A stretch of DNA of 64,000 nucleotides from Nostocoides sp. F2B08. Lineage in GTDB: Bacteria; Actinomycetota; Actinomycetes; Actinomycetales; Dermatophilaceae. Positions 14,635 through 22,570 of the stretch are shown here, piece after piece; within the stretch, counting starts at the first letter, position 1, and the number at the start of each line of letters is the position of its first letter. Location of the stretch: contig NZ_WESE01000004.1 in NCBI RefSeq assembly GCF_009184895.1, positions 372,001 through 436,000 on the forward strand, given 5' to 3'. A model generated the notes under the pieces. That model was not told the origin of the DNA, ran no database searches, and saw only the letters and a list, made by a program, of their open reading frames with translations. A program made the translations under genes and the position numbers.

Positions 14635-16005
14635 TCAGGAACGTGGGGCGCCGGCCGTCGCGAGGCCGGCTCCCACGGGCATCCTGAGCTCGCTGCGCCG
14701 ACGGGGAACCAGGACGCCGTCACGTGGAGTCGTCGAGTCCAGCGGGTCCAGACAGGACATGATGCCGGCCACGACGTCGTCGGTCAGCTCGGGATGAACC
14801 CGCTGCGCCCGGTGCACGATTCCGCGGAAGTCGAGATCGCTGTTCCGCAGATCCGAGTTCGCCCCGGGCCTGCCGGCATGGCTGTTGAGGACGTCCAGGA
14901 CCTGACGGAAGGTCAGTCCGCATCGCACGGACCGGGTGGGCCCGTGGATCGTCCCGCTCGGCCCGGCGAGCGCGCCGGCGGTCTCGGGCTCGAGCGGGTC
15001 GACCGTCGGGCACGTGAGGAGGGTGAGGAACGAGCGCCATCCCCGCTCGGTGAACGCCACGGTGTCGAGATGCCGGTCCGTCGACCCCAGCGCCTGCACC
15101 AGGAACGCGCGCGAGTGCGGGACGCCGGGTTCGGAGTCGGAGTTGTCCTCGAGGAAGCTGCTCAGCCCACCGTTGGAGAGACGTCGAAGCAGCTCGTAGG
15201 CCGCCCAGTCGGCGAACGCCTCGTGGAACGGCATGACCGTCGTCGCCTCCCGCGCTGCGGGCGCCGCCGCCCCATGCCTGGCGAGCTGCCAGGCCAGCCC
15301 GTCCTCGCCCCGGGTCCGGTCGTAGGCCCACTGGTGCATCAGCTCGTGCAGGATGGTCCGCGAGTGCAACTCGTCACCCGCGATGTAGACGGTCCCGTTG
15401 CGCGGGTTCGAGTACGACCCGCTCGCCGGCGAACCGTTGCCGACACCCATCGGGTACTTCACGACCTGCTTGCGGTCGAGCCCGAACCGCGAACCCATCG
15501 AGTCGAGGCCGTCGAGCGCCAGGCCGACCAGGGTCCAGAGATCCGCGAGCTCGCGAAGCCGCCGTGGCCCGACGAGCAGCGTTCCGAGGTCGTGGCACCC
15601 GGCCCGCCGACTCTCCGTGGCGGCGACGCGGTCGTCGTGGATGACGAACCAGTCCTTGTCGGTGACGTCGATGGCGACGTCGACGGGGAACCCGTCACCC
15701 CCGAGGCTCACGCCGGCCCGACCGCCCTCCTTGATCCGCAACCGGTCGTCGTCGAAAAGGACCTGGATGCGGAGCTGCCGACGATCGCCTCCCCTGGTCT
15801 CGGCGACGGTGAACCGGCCCCGGCCGTCCGTCACCACCGTGCCCCAGGAAGTCCACGGCCCCCAGCCGAACGGGATCTTCGAGCGTGCCTGCACCCTGAC
15901 CTTGATCCCGCGCAGGGCACTCCTCGCACCCCGGATCCAGGCAAGCTCCGGCAGCACGTGCTCGACCTGGACGGACCCTGTCACCGTCCACATGACCTGT
16001 GCCAT
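14635..16005 (-). CDS. Putative zinc metallopeptidase with HExxH motif
   Basis: A 456-residue protein not matched to a named family. The N-terminal 120 residues are beta-rich (VMWTVTGSVQVEHVLPEL, then RGRFTVAETRGG), like a transthyretin/carboxypeptidase-regulatory-type module. The centre has ILHELMHQWAYDR, a clean HExxH zinc motif near residue 240, and about 45 residues later PFHEAFADWAAY, whose Glu could be the third ligand as in gluzincins. No signal peptide from ATG 16005; the longer reading from 16095 adds a non-typical basic N terminus. It is divergent from the ArsR operon. Activity is inferred from the motif alone. Confidence 0.7.
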   Translation of the reverse strand: MAQVMWTVTGSVQVEHVLPELAWIRGARSALRGIKVRVQARSKIPFGWGPWTSWGTVVTDGRGRFTVAETRGGDRRQLRIQVLFDDDRLRIKEGGRAGVSLGGDGFPVDVAIDVTDKDWFVIHDDRVAATESRRAGCHDLGTLLVGPRRLRELADLWTLVGLALDGLDSMGSRFGLDRKQVVKYPMGVGNGSPASGSYSNPRNGTVYIAGDELHSRTILHELMHQWAYDRTRGEDGLAWQLARHGAAAPAAREATTVMPFHEAFADWAAYELLRRLSNGGLSSFLEDNSDSEPGVPHSRAFLVQALGSTDRHLDTVAFTERGWRSFLTLLTCPTVDPLEPETAGALAGPSGTIHGPTRSVRCGLTFRQVLDVLNSHAGRPGANSDLRNSDLDFRGIVHRAQRVHPELTDDVVAGIMSCLDPLDSTTPRDGVLVPRRRSELRMPVGAGLATAGAPRS

Positions 16006-16114
16006 GGCTGTCTTCCCCACTGCTCGGTTGCGGTGCGGGCGACGCGCGTGGCGCGCGTCTGTAGGGAGGAGCAGGCTGACCGGCCACTGATACACGGCTC
16101 ATCCGATCAGATGA

Positions 16115-16175
16115 TCAACCGAGCGGTTGACAATCTGCCCGACCACCGCATACCGTTTATCAACCGACTAGTTGA
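16115..16175 (+). promoter_or_regulatory. ArsR operon promoter with two operator palindromes
   Basis: TCAACCGAGCGGTTGA (16115-16130) and TCAACCGACTAGTTGA (16160-16175) are two related inverted repeats 45 bp apart. TTGACA (16127-16132) overlaps the first and TACCGT (16151-16156) lies 18 nt downstream, giving a plausible -35/-10 pair. The second palindrome would cover the start site. This fits autorepression by the ArsR protein and may also affect the divergent metallopeptidase gene. Confidence 0.75.
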
Positions 16176-16183
16176 GGACAGAG

Positions 16184-16579
16184 ATGAGCGATCGACTCGA
16201 CACAGATCCACTCGACACCGTCTTTGCGGCACTGGCGGACCCGACCCGGCGCGACCTCGTCGCCCGGCTCGCCGCGAGCGACGCGACGGTCGGCGAGCTG
16301 GCCGAGCCGTACGACATGAGCCTGCAGGCGGTGTCCAAGCACGTCGCCGTCCTCGAACGCGCCGGACTGGTCACCAAGGTCAAGGACGGCCAGCGGCGCA
16401 CGGTCCGGCTCGAGGCGCAGGTGTTCGACCTCATGACGAAGTGGATCGAGCGCTACCGCCGCGAGGCCGAGGCCCGCTACCAGCGGCTCGACGCCGTCCT
16501 CGCCGAGCTGGCCGAGGATCAGGACACCGACCCGACAACCCGCACCACCCCATCCGAGAACGAGGAGAGAGCATCATGA
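16184..16579 (+). CDS. ArsR family winged-helix regulator
   Basis: A 131-residue protein with FAALADPTRRDLVARLAASDATVGELAEPYDMSLQAVSKHVAVLERAGLV, the ArsR helix-turn-helix, but no cysteine metal-binding site, so it is of the non-metal SRPBCC-linked subtype. Start ATG 16184, preceded by GAGGACAGAG; an in-frame TTG at 16172 lies in the operator. Its stop overlaps the next start (ATGA). It probably represses the three-gene operon. Confidence 0.9.
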   Translation: MSDRLDTDPLDTVFAALADPTRRDLVARLAASDATVGELAEPYDMSLQAVSKHVAVLERAGLVTKVKDGQRRTVRLEAQVFDLMTKWIERYRREAEARYQRLDAVLAELAEDQDTDPTTRTTPSENEERAS

Positions 16580-17061
16580 CGACCACCATCCGCGAGGCGG
16601 CGATCGAGGCCGACCAGACCGTGCCCGCCGTCCACATCACCCGCGACTTCCACGCCACCCCGGCGCAGCTGTTCCGGGCCCACACCGAGCCGGAGCTCTT
16701 CGCCCGGTGGATCGGCCCGGACCGGATGGACACCGAGATCCTCGCCTGGGACGCGCGCAACGGCGGCGAGTGGCGATACGTCGCCCGCCGCGACGGCGAG
16801 GAGTATGCGTTCCGCGGCTGCTTCCACACCGTCCGGGAGGACCGCCTGGTCCAGACCTTCACCTTCGAGGGCTGGCCGGACGGGGTGGCGCTGGAGACGT
16901 TGCGGTTCGAGGACCTCGGTGACGGGCGCACGCGTCTGCACGCGACGTCCCTGTGCGACTCCTTCGAGGACCGCGACGCGATGCTCTCATCCGGTATGGA
17001 CGTCGGTGTCAACGAGGGCTACGCCAAGCTCGACCGGCTCATCGCCGAGGGTGCGCTGTGA
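16576..17061 (+). CDS. SRPBCC (AHSA1-type) domain protein
   Basis: A 161-residue START-like/AHSA1 protein: VHITRDFHATPAQLFRAHTEPELFARWIGP, GGEWRYVARRDGEEYAFRGCFHTV, QTFTFEGWPDGVALETLRFEDL and a final MDVGVNEGYAKLDRLIAEG helix. These bind hydrophobic ligands in a helix-grip pocket. An ArsR gene directly before such a protein is a very common actinobacterial pair. Overlaps its neighbours by 4 nt on both sides, so translation is coupled. Confidence 0.9.
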   Translation: MTTTIREAAIEADQTVPAVHITRDFHATPAQLFRAHTEPELFARWIGPDRMDTEILAWDARNGGEWRYVARRDGEEYAFRGCFHTVREDRLVQTFTFEGWPDGVALETLRFEDLGDGRTRLHATSLCDSFEDRDAMLSSGMDVGVNEGYAKLDRLIAEGAL

Positions 17062-17636
17062 GCGAGACGCCCGCAGACCGGTTTCGCCGCGTGGCAGCCG
17101 GGTTCAGCGCGGCCGTGGCCGGCACGAGTGACTGGGACGCGCCGACCCCCGTGCCGGACTGGGTCGCCCGCGACGTCGTCGCCCACCTGCTCGGCTGGTT
17201 CCCACCGTTCCTGCGCGACGGGTCGGGGATCGAGCTGCCGCCCGGGCCCTCGGTCGCCGACGACCCCGCCGGAGCGTGGGAGCACCACACGACCGCGCTG
17301 CAGGCGGTGCTCGACGACCCGGCGACCGCCGACCGCGTGTTCGCCCACGTGCACATGCCCGAGATGCCGGTGCCGGACGCCGTCGACCGCTTCTATACGA
17401 CGGACGTGCTCATGCACACGTGGGACCTCGCCCGAGCCTCCGGGCTCGACGACGGGCTCGACCCCGACGAGTGCGAAGCCGTGCTGGGCGGGATGCTGCC
17501 GATGGACGAGGTGCTGCGGAACTCGGGGCACTACGGGCCGAAGCAGCCCGTCGCCGACGACGCGAGCCCCGTGCTGCGGCTCATGGCGTTCGTGGGTCGC
17601 GACCCGCACTGGCAGCCGGTGGGATCTCGACGCTGA
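17058..17636 (+). CDS. TIGR03086-family metal-binding protein (mycothiol enzyme fold)
   Basis: A 192-residue protein of the DinB-like/MDMPI fold: FRRVAAGFSAAVAGTSDWDAPTPVPDWVARDVVAHLLGWFP is the N-terminal helix pair with the W..RDVVAHL metal-ligand His. DVLMHTWDLARASG supplies the further His, and the rest is helical. TIGR03086/03083 proteins are thought to be mycothiol-dependent transferases. The GTG start at 17058 overlaps the SRPBCC stop (GTGA). Last gene of the ArsR operon, followed by a strong terminator. Confidence 0.87.
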   Translation: MSETPADRFRRVAAGFSAAVAGTSDWDAPTPVPDWVARDVVAHLLGWFPPFLRDGSGIELPPGPSVADDPAGAWEHHTTALQAVLDDPATADRVFAHVHMPEMPVPDAVDRFYTTDVLMHTWDLARASGLDDGLDPDECEAVLGGMLPMDEVLRNSGHYGPKQPVADDASPVLRLMAFVGRDPHWQPVGSRR

Positions 17637-17644
17637 CGCCTCGC

Positions 17645-17694
17645 AGAACGAGTGACTGGAACGGTGCCATGACACCGTTCCAGTCACTCGTTCT
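17645..17694. terminator. Strong bidirectional terminator (22-bp perfect stem)
   Basis: Arms 17645-17666 and 17673-17694 are perfectly complementary over 22 bp around a 6-nt loop. It lies 8 nt after the TIGR03086 stop and 2 nt before the stop of the convergent membrane gene. Among the strongest hairpins in the window. Confidence 0.85.
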
Positions 17695-17696
17695 AT

Positions 17697-18146
17697 TCAG
17701 AGGCTTGCGGTGAAGACGTCCAGCGGGCTGATGCCCAACGCCATGAGCTGGACACCGCCGGCGATGAGGAGGGCGAGTCCGGCTGAGACCAGCCCGGTCA
17801 CCCAGGGGGGCCGCGCCCTCGCGACGGTTCGGGCAGCGATGGGGGCAACGACGATCGTGGCGACGACATTGGCCACGATGGCGCGGACGAGGGCCGTGCT
17901 GTAGCCGTCGAGGATCGGCACCCCACCAGGCTCCGACTCGGGGACCAACGAGCCAACGAGGCCCACACCGATCGCCACGAGCACGTCCATCGTGACAAGC
18001 AACCACGCCAGCGCAACGAGCCCGACCGACGTCAGCGCCGCGAACAGCACCGCCCAGCCGACCACGCTCCACGGCCCGCCCGCCCTGCCCACCCCGTCGG
18101 TCACTCGTCCAGCATGGACGACCCGCGCGTCACGACGCCTGGGCAT
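17697..18146 (-). CDS. Hypothetical four-helix membrane protein
   Basis: A 149-residue protein with about four transmembrane segments: GWAVLFAALTSVGLVALAW, MDVLVAIGVGLVGSLV, AIVANVVATIVVAPIAA and WVTGLVSAGLALLIAGG. No recognised family. The Arg-rich first 20 residues may not be translated; GTG codons within them are alternative starts, so the 5' end is uncertain. Convergent with the ArsR operon across the shared terminator. Confidence 0.6.
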   Translation of the reverse strand: MPRRRDARVVHAGRVTDGVGRAGGPWSVVGWAVLFAALTSVGLVALAWLLVTMDVLVAIGVGLVGSLVPESEPGGVPILDGYSTALVRAIVANVVATIVVAPIAARTVARARPPWVTGLVSAGLALLIAGGVQLMALGISPLDVFTASL

Positions 18147-18171
18147 CGGTACTCAACGTCGGGCGCAATGC

Positions 18172-18786
18172 CTATTCGGTACGCGCCGGCACGCCGGTTC
18201 CGGTGAGCCGCTCCCACCGCGGCTGACGGCCCGTGCAGAGCATGAACAGCTCCTCCATCGGACCCTCGATCACGTCGCCGCGGCCGCGTGCCCAGTCGGT
18301 ATCGCTCGCGACGAGCCGCAGGTCACGGAGGCGGCGGCCAGCCATCCGGAGCAGGCGAGCGCGGTCGCCGGCGACCGCCGCGGCCTCGGGAGGCATCGGG
18401 TGCTCGATGCCGAGCGGGCGCACGATGTCCTGGGTGTGTGCGAGGACGTCGAGCAACGGCTCGACGTGCGTCGTCATGGCCGGTGCGCGGCGCATCCCCG
18501 CGTACTGGTCGTACTGACTCAGGATCTCCTCGGATGACGCCTGACCCCGCCGGACCGCGTCCCGGAAGATCAGGCCGTGGTAGCCGTGCCGCATGCCGGG
18601 CAGCATCCGCAGGGTGGCTCCCACGGTGGCCTGCGGCGAGGAGATGACGTGTGCAGCGACGTCGCGCACCCGCCAGCCCGGGCACAGGGACGGCGTCTCC
18701 CACTGATCGGGGGTGAGGGTGCGCAGGATGCCGGCCAGCGCATACCTCTGCTCGACCGTGTGGTCCCAGATGCTGTTCCTGTCCAT
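18172..18786 (-). CDS. Mycothiol-dependent enzyme-like protein (TIGR03083/MDMPI N-domain)
   Basis: A 204-residue DinB-like protein. SIWDHTVEQRYALAGILRTLTPDQWETPSLCPGWRVRDVAAHVISSP is the characteristic N-terminal block, with SLCPGW and the metal-binding VAAHV. DVLAHTQDIVRPLG gives a second His site. Such enzymes include maleylpyruvate isomerase and mycothiol S-transferases. Divergent from a MarR gene with an operator between them, so probably its regulatory target. Substrate unknown. Confidence 0.85.
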   Translation of the reverse strand: MDRNSIWDHTVEQRYALAGILRTLTPDQWETPSLCPGWRVRDVAAHVISSPQATVGATLRMLPGMRHGYHGLIFRDAVRRGQASSEEILSQYDQYAGMRRAPAMTTHVEPLLDVLAHTQDIVRPLGIEHPMPPEAAAVAGDRARLLRMAGRRLRDLRLVASDTDWARGRGDVIEGPMEELFMLCTGRQPRWERLTGTGVPARTE

Positions 18787-18813
18787 CGCTCACTCCGTCC
18801 TGCTCCTCAAATA

Positions 18814-18828
18814 GTCAGATAAACTGAC
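18814..18828. promoter_or_regulatory. MarR operator between divergent genes
   Basis: GTCAG-ataaa-CTGAC is an inverted repeat in an AT-rich core, centred between the MDMPI-like gene (start 18786) and the MarR gene (start 18833). It ends 4 nt before the MarR GTG, so binding would block that transcript. Confidence 0.65.
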
Positions 18829-18832
18829 CATC

Positions 18833-19288
18833 GTGTCAAGAGCCACCGAACCGTCCGCTGAACGACTGCACCCGGCCCTCCTCATGTTCATCGCCGGACG
18901 GCACCTCGAGCGTCGCGTGGTCGAGGCGGTCCACTCGGCCGGACACGATGACATCACCCTGGCCATGGCGCGGCTCGCCGCCCGGATCCACGAGAACGGC
19001 TCGCGGTTGACCGACCTCGCCGACGCCGCGGGCGTGACGAAGCAGACCGCCTACGTCCTCGTCGAGCAGCTCGTCACCGGTGGCTACGTCGAGCGCACCC
19101 CTGACCCCAGCGACGGCCGGGCCCGGCTCATCCGGCCCGCGCCCCGGGGCCGCCGCGTGCAGCGCATCGCCCGGCGCGTCGAGGCCGACGTGCTGCGCGA
19201 GTGGGAAGAGCACCTCGGGTCGCGTGACCTGGAGCGCCTGACCGACGCGCTCACCCGGCTGCGGGAGATCACCGACACCGCGCCATGA
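18833..19288 (+). CDS. MarR family transcriptional regulator
   Basis: A 151-residue winged-helix regulator: ITLAMARLAARIHENGSRLTDLADAAGVTKQTAYVLVEQLVTGGYVERTPDPSDGRARLIRPAP spans the helix-turn-helix and wing, including the DPSDGRAR wing motif. GTG start at 18833 with no clear ribosome site; it may be leaderless. It probably controls itself and the divergent mycothiol-type enzyme. Only a few nucleotides separate it from the damaged DUF2804 gene. Confidence 0.88.
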   Translation: MSRATEPSAERLHPALLMFIAGRHLERRVVEAVHSAGHDDITLAMARLAARIHENGSRLTDLADAAGVTKQTAYVLVEQLVTGGYVERTPDPSDGRARLIRPAPRGRRVQRIARRVEADVLREWEEHLGSRDLERLTDALTRLREITDTAP

Positions 19289-19295
19289 TGGGCGC

Positions 19296-20289
19296 GTGCC
19301 CGTCGAACGCGAGATCACCGCACCCGTCTCCCTGACTCTGCCGAACGGCCGCCTGAACCCCGACGCCGTCGGCTGGACGCGCACCCCCCCTGCACGACAC
19401 CGACGGAATCGGGCGCGGCCGGGTCGGGTTCGGGCGCAACAAGCGCTGGGAGTACTGGGCGGTCACGACCCCCACGCACGGGGCCGCTCTCGTCGTCTCC
19501 GACATCTCGTATGCGGCGGTCCCCTCGGTCTTCGTCCTCGACCGCCGCTCGGGTGAGCAGATCGCCGTCGACGGCATCTCCCCGCTGGCCCGAGGCACGG
19601 CCCTCCCCGGCACCCTGGACTCGGGGCCTTCCCGTGCCCACACGAAGACCCTCGACATCCGGATCGACCCGAGGCCCGACGGCACGCGGCTGCGTGCCGT
19701 CACCGACCGGGTGGACCTCGACGTGACCGCCCTCCTCCCCGAGGGCCACGAGCGGCTCGGCGTCGTCGTGCCGTGGAGCGAGCGGCTCTTCCAGTACACC
19801 GTCAAGGACCCGGCCCGCCCGGCGGTGGGCCGACTGACCGTGGACGGCACCGCATACGAGATCGGCGGGCCGGATGCGTGGGCGACCCTCGACCACGGCC
19901 GCGGCCGCTGGCCGTACTCGATCGCATGGAACTGGGGTGCCGGCTCGGGCACCGTCGACGGGCGGACCGTCGGCCTTCAGGTCGGCGGGCGCTGGACCGA
20001 CGGCACCGGCTCGACCGAGAACGCGATCGTCGTCGACGGCCGGTTGACCAAGGTCGGCGACGAGCTGCGGTGGGACTACGCGCCCGGGGGCTGGATGCGG
20101 CCGTGGCGGGTCAGCGGCGGGCCCGTCGACCTGATCTTCGAGCCCGAGCACGTGCGCCGCTCGGTCACCCGGCTCGGGGTTCTCGCCTCGCGGACGCACC
20201 AGTGCTTCGGCAGGTGGCGCGGTCGGGTCGGCGAGCAGTCCGTCGACGGCCTGTTCGGCTGGGCCGAGGACGTCCACCAGCGCTGGTAG
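19296..20289 (+). pseudogene. DUF2804 gene split by a one-base frameshift in a C7 run
   Basis: Two reading frames together give a DUF2804 protein of about 330 residues. The first (GTG 19296) reads EITAPVSLTLPNGRLNPDAVGWTRTP and then loses sense after a run of seven C (19384-19390). Removing one C continues directly into the other frame as PLHDTDGIGRGRVGFGRNKR and on through VDLDVTALLPEGHERLGVVV to WAEDVHQRW at 20289. So one extra C is the only lesion seen. It may be a real pseudogene, slippage-controlled expression or a base-calling error in a homopolymer. Function of the family is unknown. Confidence 0.8.
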
Positions 20290-20378
20290 GGCTGCTCCGC
20301 AGACTCGCTCCTCGCGCCCTCGCCGTCGTGTGGCGCCGGACGCGGACTGCACGCCGCCCCTGGCACCACGGTGCCGGC

Positions 20379-20891
20379 TCAGGCGGCGGGCTCGAGGACG
20401 AACACCCGGATCCGACGGCCGTGGATACGCTGCGGGTACAGGGCATAGCCGCGATAGACGCGCTCCGCCCGCGCGAAGATGACCGTCCGTTCCGCGTCCG
20501 TCGCCGGACGCGCGACCACCTCGAGAGACCGCTCCTTGAACGAGACCGTCGCGGTCGGCTCGGCCTCGAGGTTGTACACCCAACCAGGTGTCGCCCGCTG
20601 CCCGAAGTTCGTGCCGATGACCGCCAGGTCGTCATCGTGCGGAAGGGCGACGAGGTGTGACAGGCGCGGCGTGCCGGTGCGGCGGCCGGTCGTCGTGAGC
20701 GCGAGGATCGGCAGTGCGGCGAGGACACCGGGCAGGGTGCGTCCAGTGCGGGCCTCGAGCCAGGCGTCGAGTCCGGGCAGGACCCGCGCCGCGACCCAGG
20801 CGCCGGGTCGGCTCGACACCACCGCGTGCAACCCACGCTGGACCGTGCCCGCCTCGGGCACCTCGTAGTCGAGATCGCTCGCCAGACCCAT
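20379..20891 (-). CDS. Deazaflavin (F420)-dependent nitroreductase family protein
   Basis: A 170-residue DDN-family protein: TVQRGLHAVVSSRPGAWVAARVLPGLDAW at the N terminus, LALTTTGRRTGTPRLSHLVALPHDDDLAVIGTNFG (cofactor-binding strands), TPGWVYNLEAEPTATVSFKER and a C-terminal RRIRVFVLEP strand. Members reduce with F420H2. I chose ATG 20891 (MGLASDLD), which fits family N termini; ATG 20906 adds five residues. Stand-alone, divergent from the ketopantoate reductase-like gene. Confidence 0.85.
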   Translation of the reverse strand: MGLASDLDYEVPEAGTVQRGLHAVVSSRPGAWVAARVLPGLDAWLEARTGRTLPGVLAALPILALTTTGRRTGTPRLSHLVALPHDDDLAVIGTNFGQRATPGWVYNLEAEPTATVSFKERSLEVVARPATDAERTVIFARAERVYRGYALYPQRIHGRRIRVFVLEPAA

Positions 20892-20976
20892 CCGTCGAGT
20901 ATGCACGGTTCACCACTCGTTGCGCGCTGCGGAACGACCCTGTCTGCGCGGGTCACCGGCCCCTAGAGTGCCCGCC

Positions 20977-21972
20977 ATGACAATGCCCGGCGTCGCAGAG
21001 CCGCACGCGCCGATCGAGGTCGTCGTCGTCATCGGAGCCGGGGCGATGGGCGCGATGTACGCCGACCACTTCGCGCGAGCGGGGACACGGACGCTGCTGC
21101 TGGCGCACGGTGAGCGCGCCGAGCGGCTGCGGCGGAACCCGTTGCTCGTCAACGGCCGTCGGCTCGGGGCGGAGGTGGTCGACCCGCTCGACGACGTGGC
21201 GACCGAAGATGACGTGCCGACCGCTGACCTCGTCATCGTCGCCGTCAAGCACCACCGCCTCGCAGAAGCGGCGGCGCTGCTCCGGTCCGTCGTCACGCCG
21301 ACGACGACCGTCCTGTCCATCCTCAACGGCCTCGACAGCGAGGACGTCATCCGGGCCGCCGTTCCCGAGCTCACGCCCGAGCAGGTGCCGCTCTGCATCG
21401 CGCTCGCGATGGACGCCGAGCGCGAGGATCACCGGGTGCGGTTCACTCAGAGCGGTCGGCTCGTGTTCGGGCCGGCGGGCCCGGTCGACACCCACGGCGC
21501 CGCCCCCGCGGACTCGCCACGCCTGCGCGCGGTGCAGGACGCCCTGACCCGGGCCGGCCTGGCCTGGGAGACCCCGCCCGACATGCGCCACCGGATGTGG
21601 TGGAAGTTCATGGTCAACGTCGGCGTCAACCAGGCGTCGGCCGTGCTTCGCGCACCGTACGGCGCCTTCCAGCACGCCGGCCCGGCCCGCGACCTCATGA
21701 TGGCGCTCATCGAGGAGGTCCGGGCCGTCGCTGGCGCAGAGGGCGTCGACCTCGACGACTCCGACCTCGAGCAGTGGGACCGGGTCCTCGCGGGCCAGCC
21801 GGTCGACGGCATGACGTCGATGCACCAGGACGTGCTCGCGGGCCGAGAGACCGAGGTCGGGATCTTCGCCGGACGGGTGGTGGCGCTGGGAGGCGAGCAC
21901 CGCATACCGACTCCGCACAACCAGACCATGCTCTGGATCCTCGAGGCGCTCACCGACCTGCGGAACGGCTGA
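20977..21972 (+). CDS. 2-dehydropantoate 2-reductase family protein
   Basis: A 331-residue protein of the ketopantoate reductase (PanE/ApbA) family. The Rossmann dinucleotide motif VVIGAGAMGAMYADHFARAG is near residue 20, and VAVKHHRLAEAAALLRS and LSILNGLDSEDVI line the NADP site. The catalytic lysine region is HRMWWKFMVNVGVNQASAV, and TSMHQDVLAGRETEVGIFAG is the conserved C-terminal substrate loop. By family it reduces ketopantoate for pantothenate, but many paralogues act on other keto acids and no pan genes are near. An internal GCATAC motif copy is read there as Arg-Ile-Pro with a rare ATA codon. Confidence 0.87.
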   Translation: MTMPGVAEPHAPIEVVVVIGAGAMGAMYADHFARAGTRTLLLAHGERAERLRRNPLLVNGRRLGAEVVDPLDDVATEDDVPTADLVIVAVKHHRLAEAAALLRSVVTPTTTVLSILNGLDSEDVIRAAVPELTPEQVPLCIALAMDAEREDHRVRFTQSGRLVFGPAGPVDTHGAAPADSPRLRAVQDALTRAGLAWETPPDMRHRMWWKFMVNVGVNQASAVLRAPYGAFQHAGPARDLMMALIEEVRAVAGAEGVDLDDSDLEQWDRVLAGQPVDGMTSMHQDVLAGRETEVGIFAGRVVALGGEHRIPTPHNQTMLWILEALTDLRNG

Positions 21973-22027
21973 GGCGCAGCACAGTTCGTACAATCCGAGA
22001 GCAGCCGGCCGGGGCTAGCGTCCCGGC

Positions 22028-22570
22028 ATGGACTCCCAGACCCAGACGATGATCGACAACCTCCCCGCGCGCACGGGCCGCTCACTGCAGGAGTGGTATG
22101 CGGTGCTCACCTCCGCCGACCCCGGCACCCACGGCACGGGGCTGAAGCTGCTCAAGACCGAGCACGGCGTGAGCCACGGCTACGCGAACCTCATCATGAC
22201 CATGTACCGCTCTCGGGACTCGGCTCCGAGCTCGGACGAGGAGCTCGTCGACGCGCAGTACTCGGGAGCCAAGGCCGCGCTGCGACCCGTCTGCGATCGG
22301 CTCGTCGCCGCGGCCCGGGAGCTCGGCGACGACGTCGAGGTGGCGCCGAAGAAGACCGGCGTCTCGCTGCGCCGCTCGAGACAGTTCGCGCTCGTCGAGG
22401 TGCCGAGCGCGCGGCGGGTGCGGCTCGGGCTGAACCTGCGCGGTGAGCCGGGCACCGAGCGGCTGCGCGAGGCGGGCGGGATGTGCACGCACACCGTCGA
22501 CGTCGCAGGATTGGACGAGGTCGACGACGAGCTGCTCGGGTGGCTGCGGGCGGCCTACGAGGGGGCCTGA
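22028..22570 (+). CDS. DUF4287/DUF5655 domain protein
   Basis: A 180-residue protein. Residues about 1-60 are DUF4287 (MIDNLPARTGRSLQEWYAVL, then LLKTEHGVSHGYANLIM). The C-terminal half is DUF5655-like (KKTGVSLRRSRQFALVEVPSARRVRLGLNLRG). The two domains are commonly joined in soil bacteria and have no assigned chemistry. TAT GCG GTG CTC ACC in the DUF4287 part is an exact long copy of the dispersed motif. Its end overlaps the convergent AraC gene by 16 nt. Confidence 0.85.
   Translation: MDSQTQTMIDNLPARTGRSLQEWYAVLTSADPGTHGTGLKLLKTEHGVSHGYANLIMTMYRSRDSAPSSDEELVDAQYSGAKAALRPVCDRLVAAARELGDDVEVAPKKTGVSLRRSRQFALVEVPSARRVRLGLNLRGEPGTERLREAGGMCTHTVDVAGLDEVDDELLGWLRAAYEGA

Noticed and set aside
14212-16575. 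Plus-strand open frame extending upstream of the SRPBCC gene
   Set aside because: It runs antisense to the DUF427 and metallopeptidase genes; only the part from 16576 matches a family.
20340-20378. GGCACC-ac-GGTGCC as a terminator
   Set aside because: A 6-bp stem with a 2-nt loop is too weak to support between these genes.
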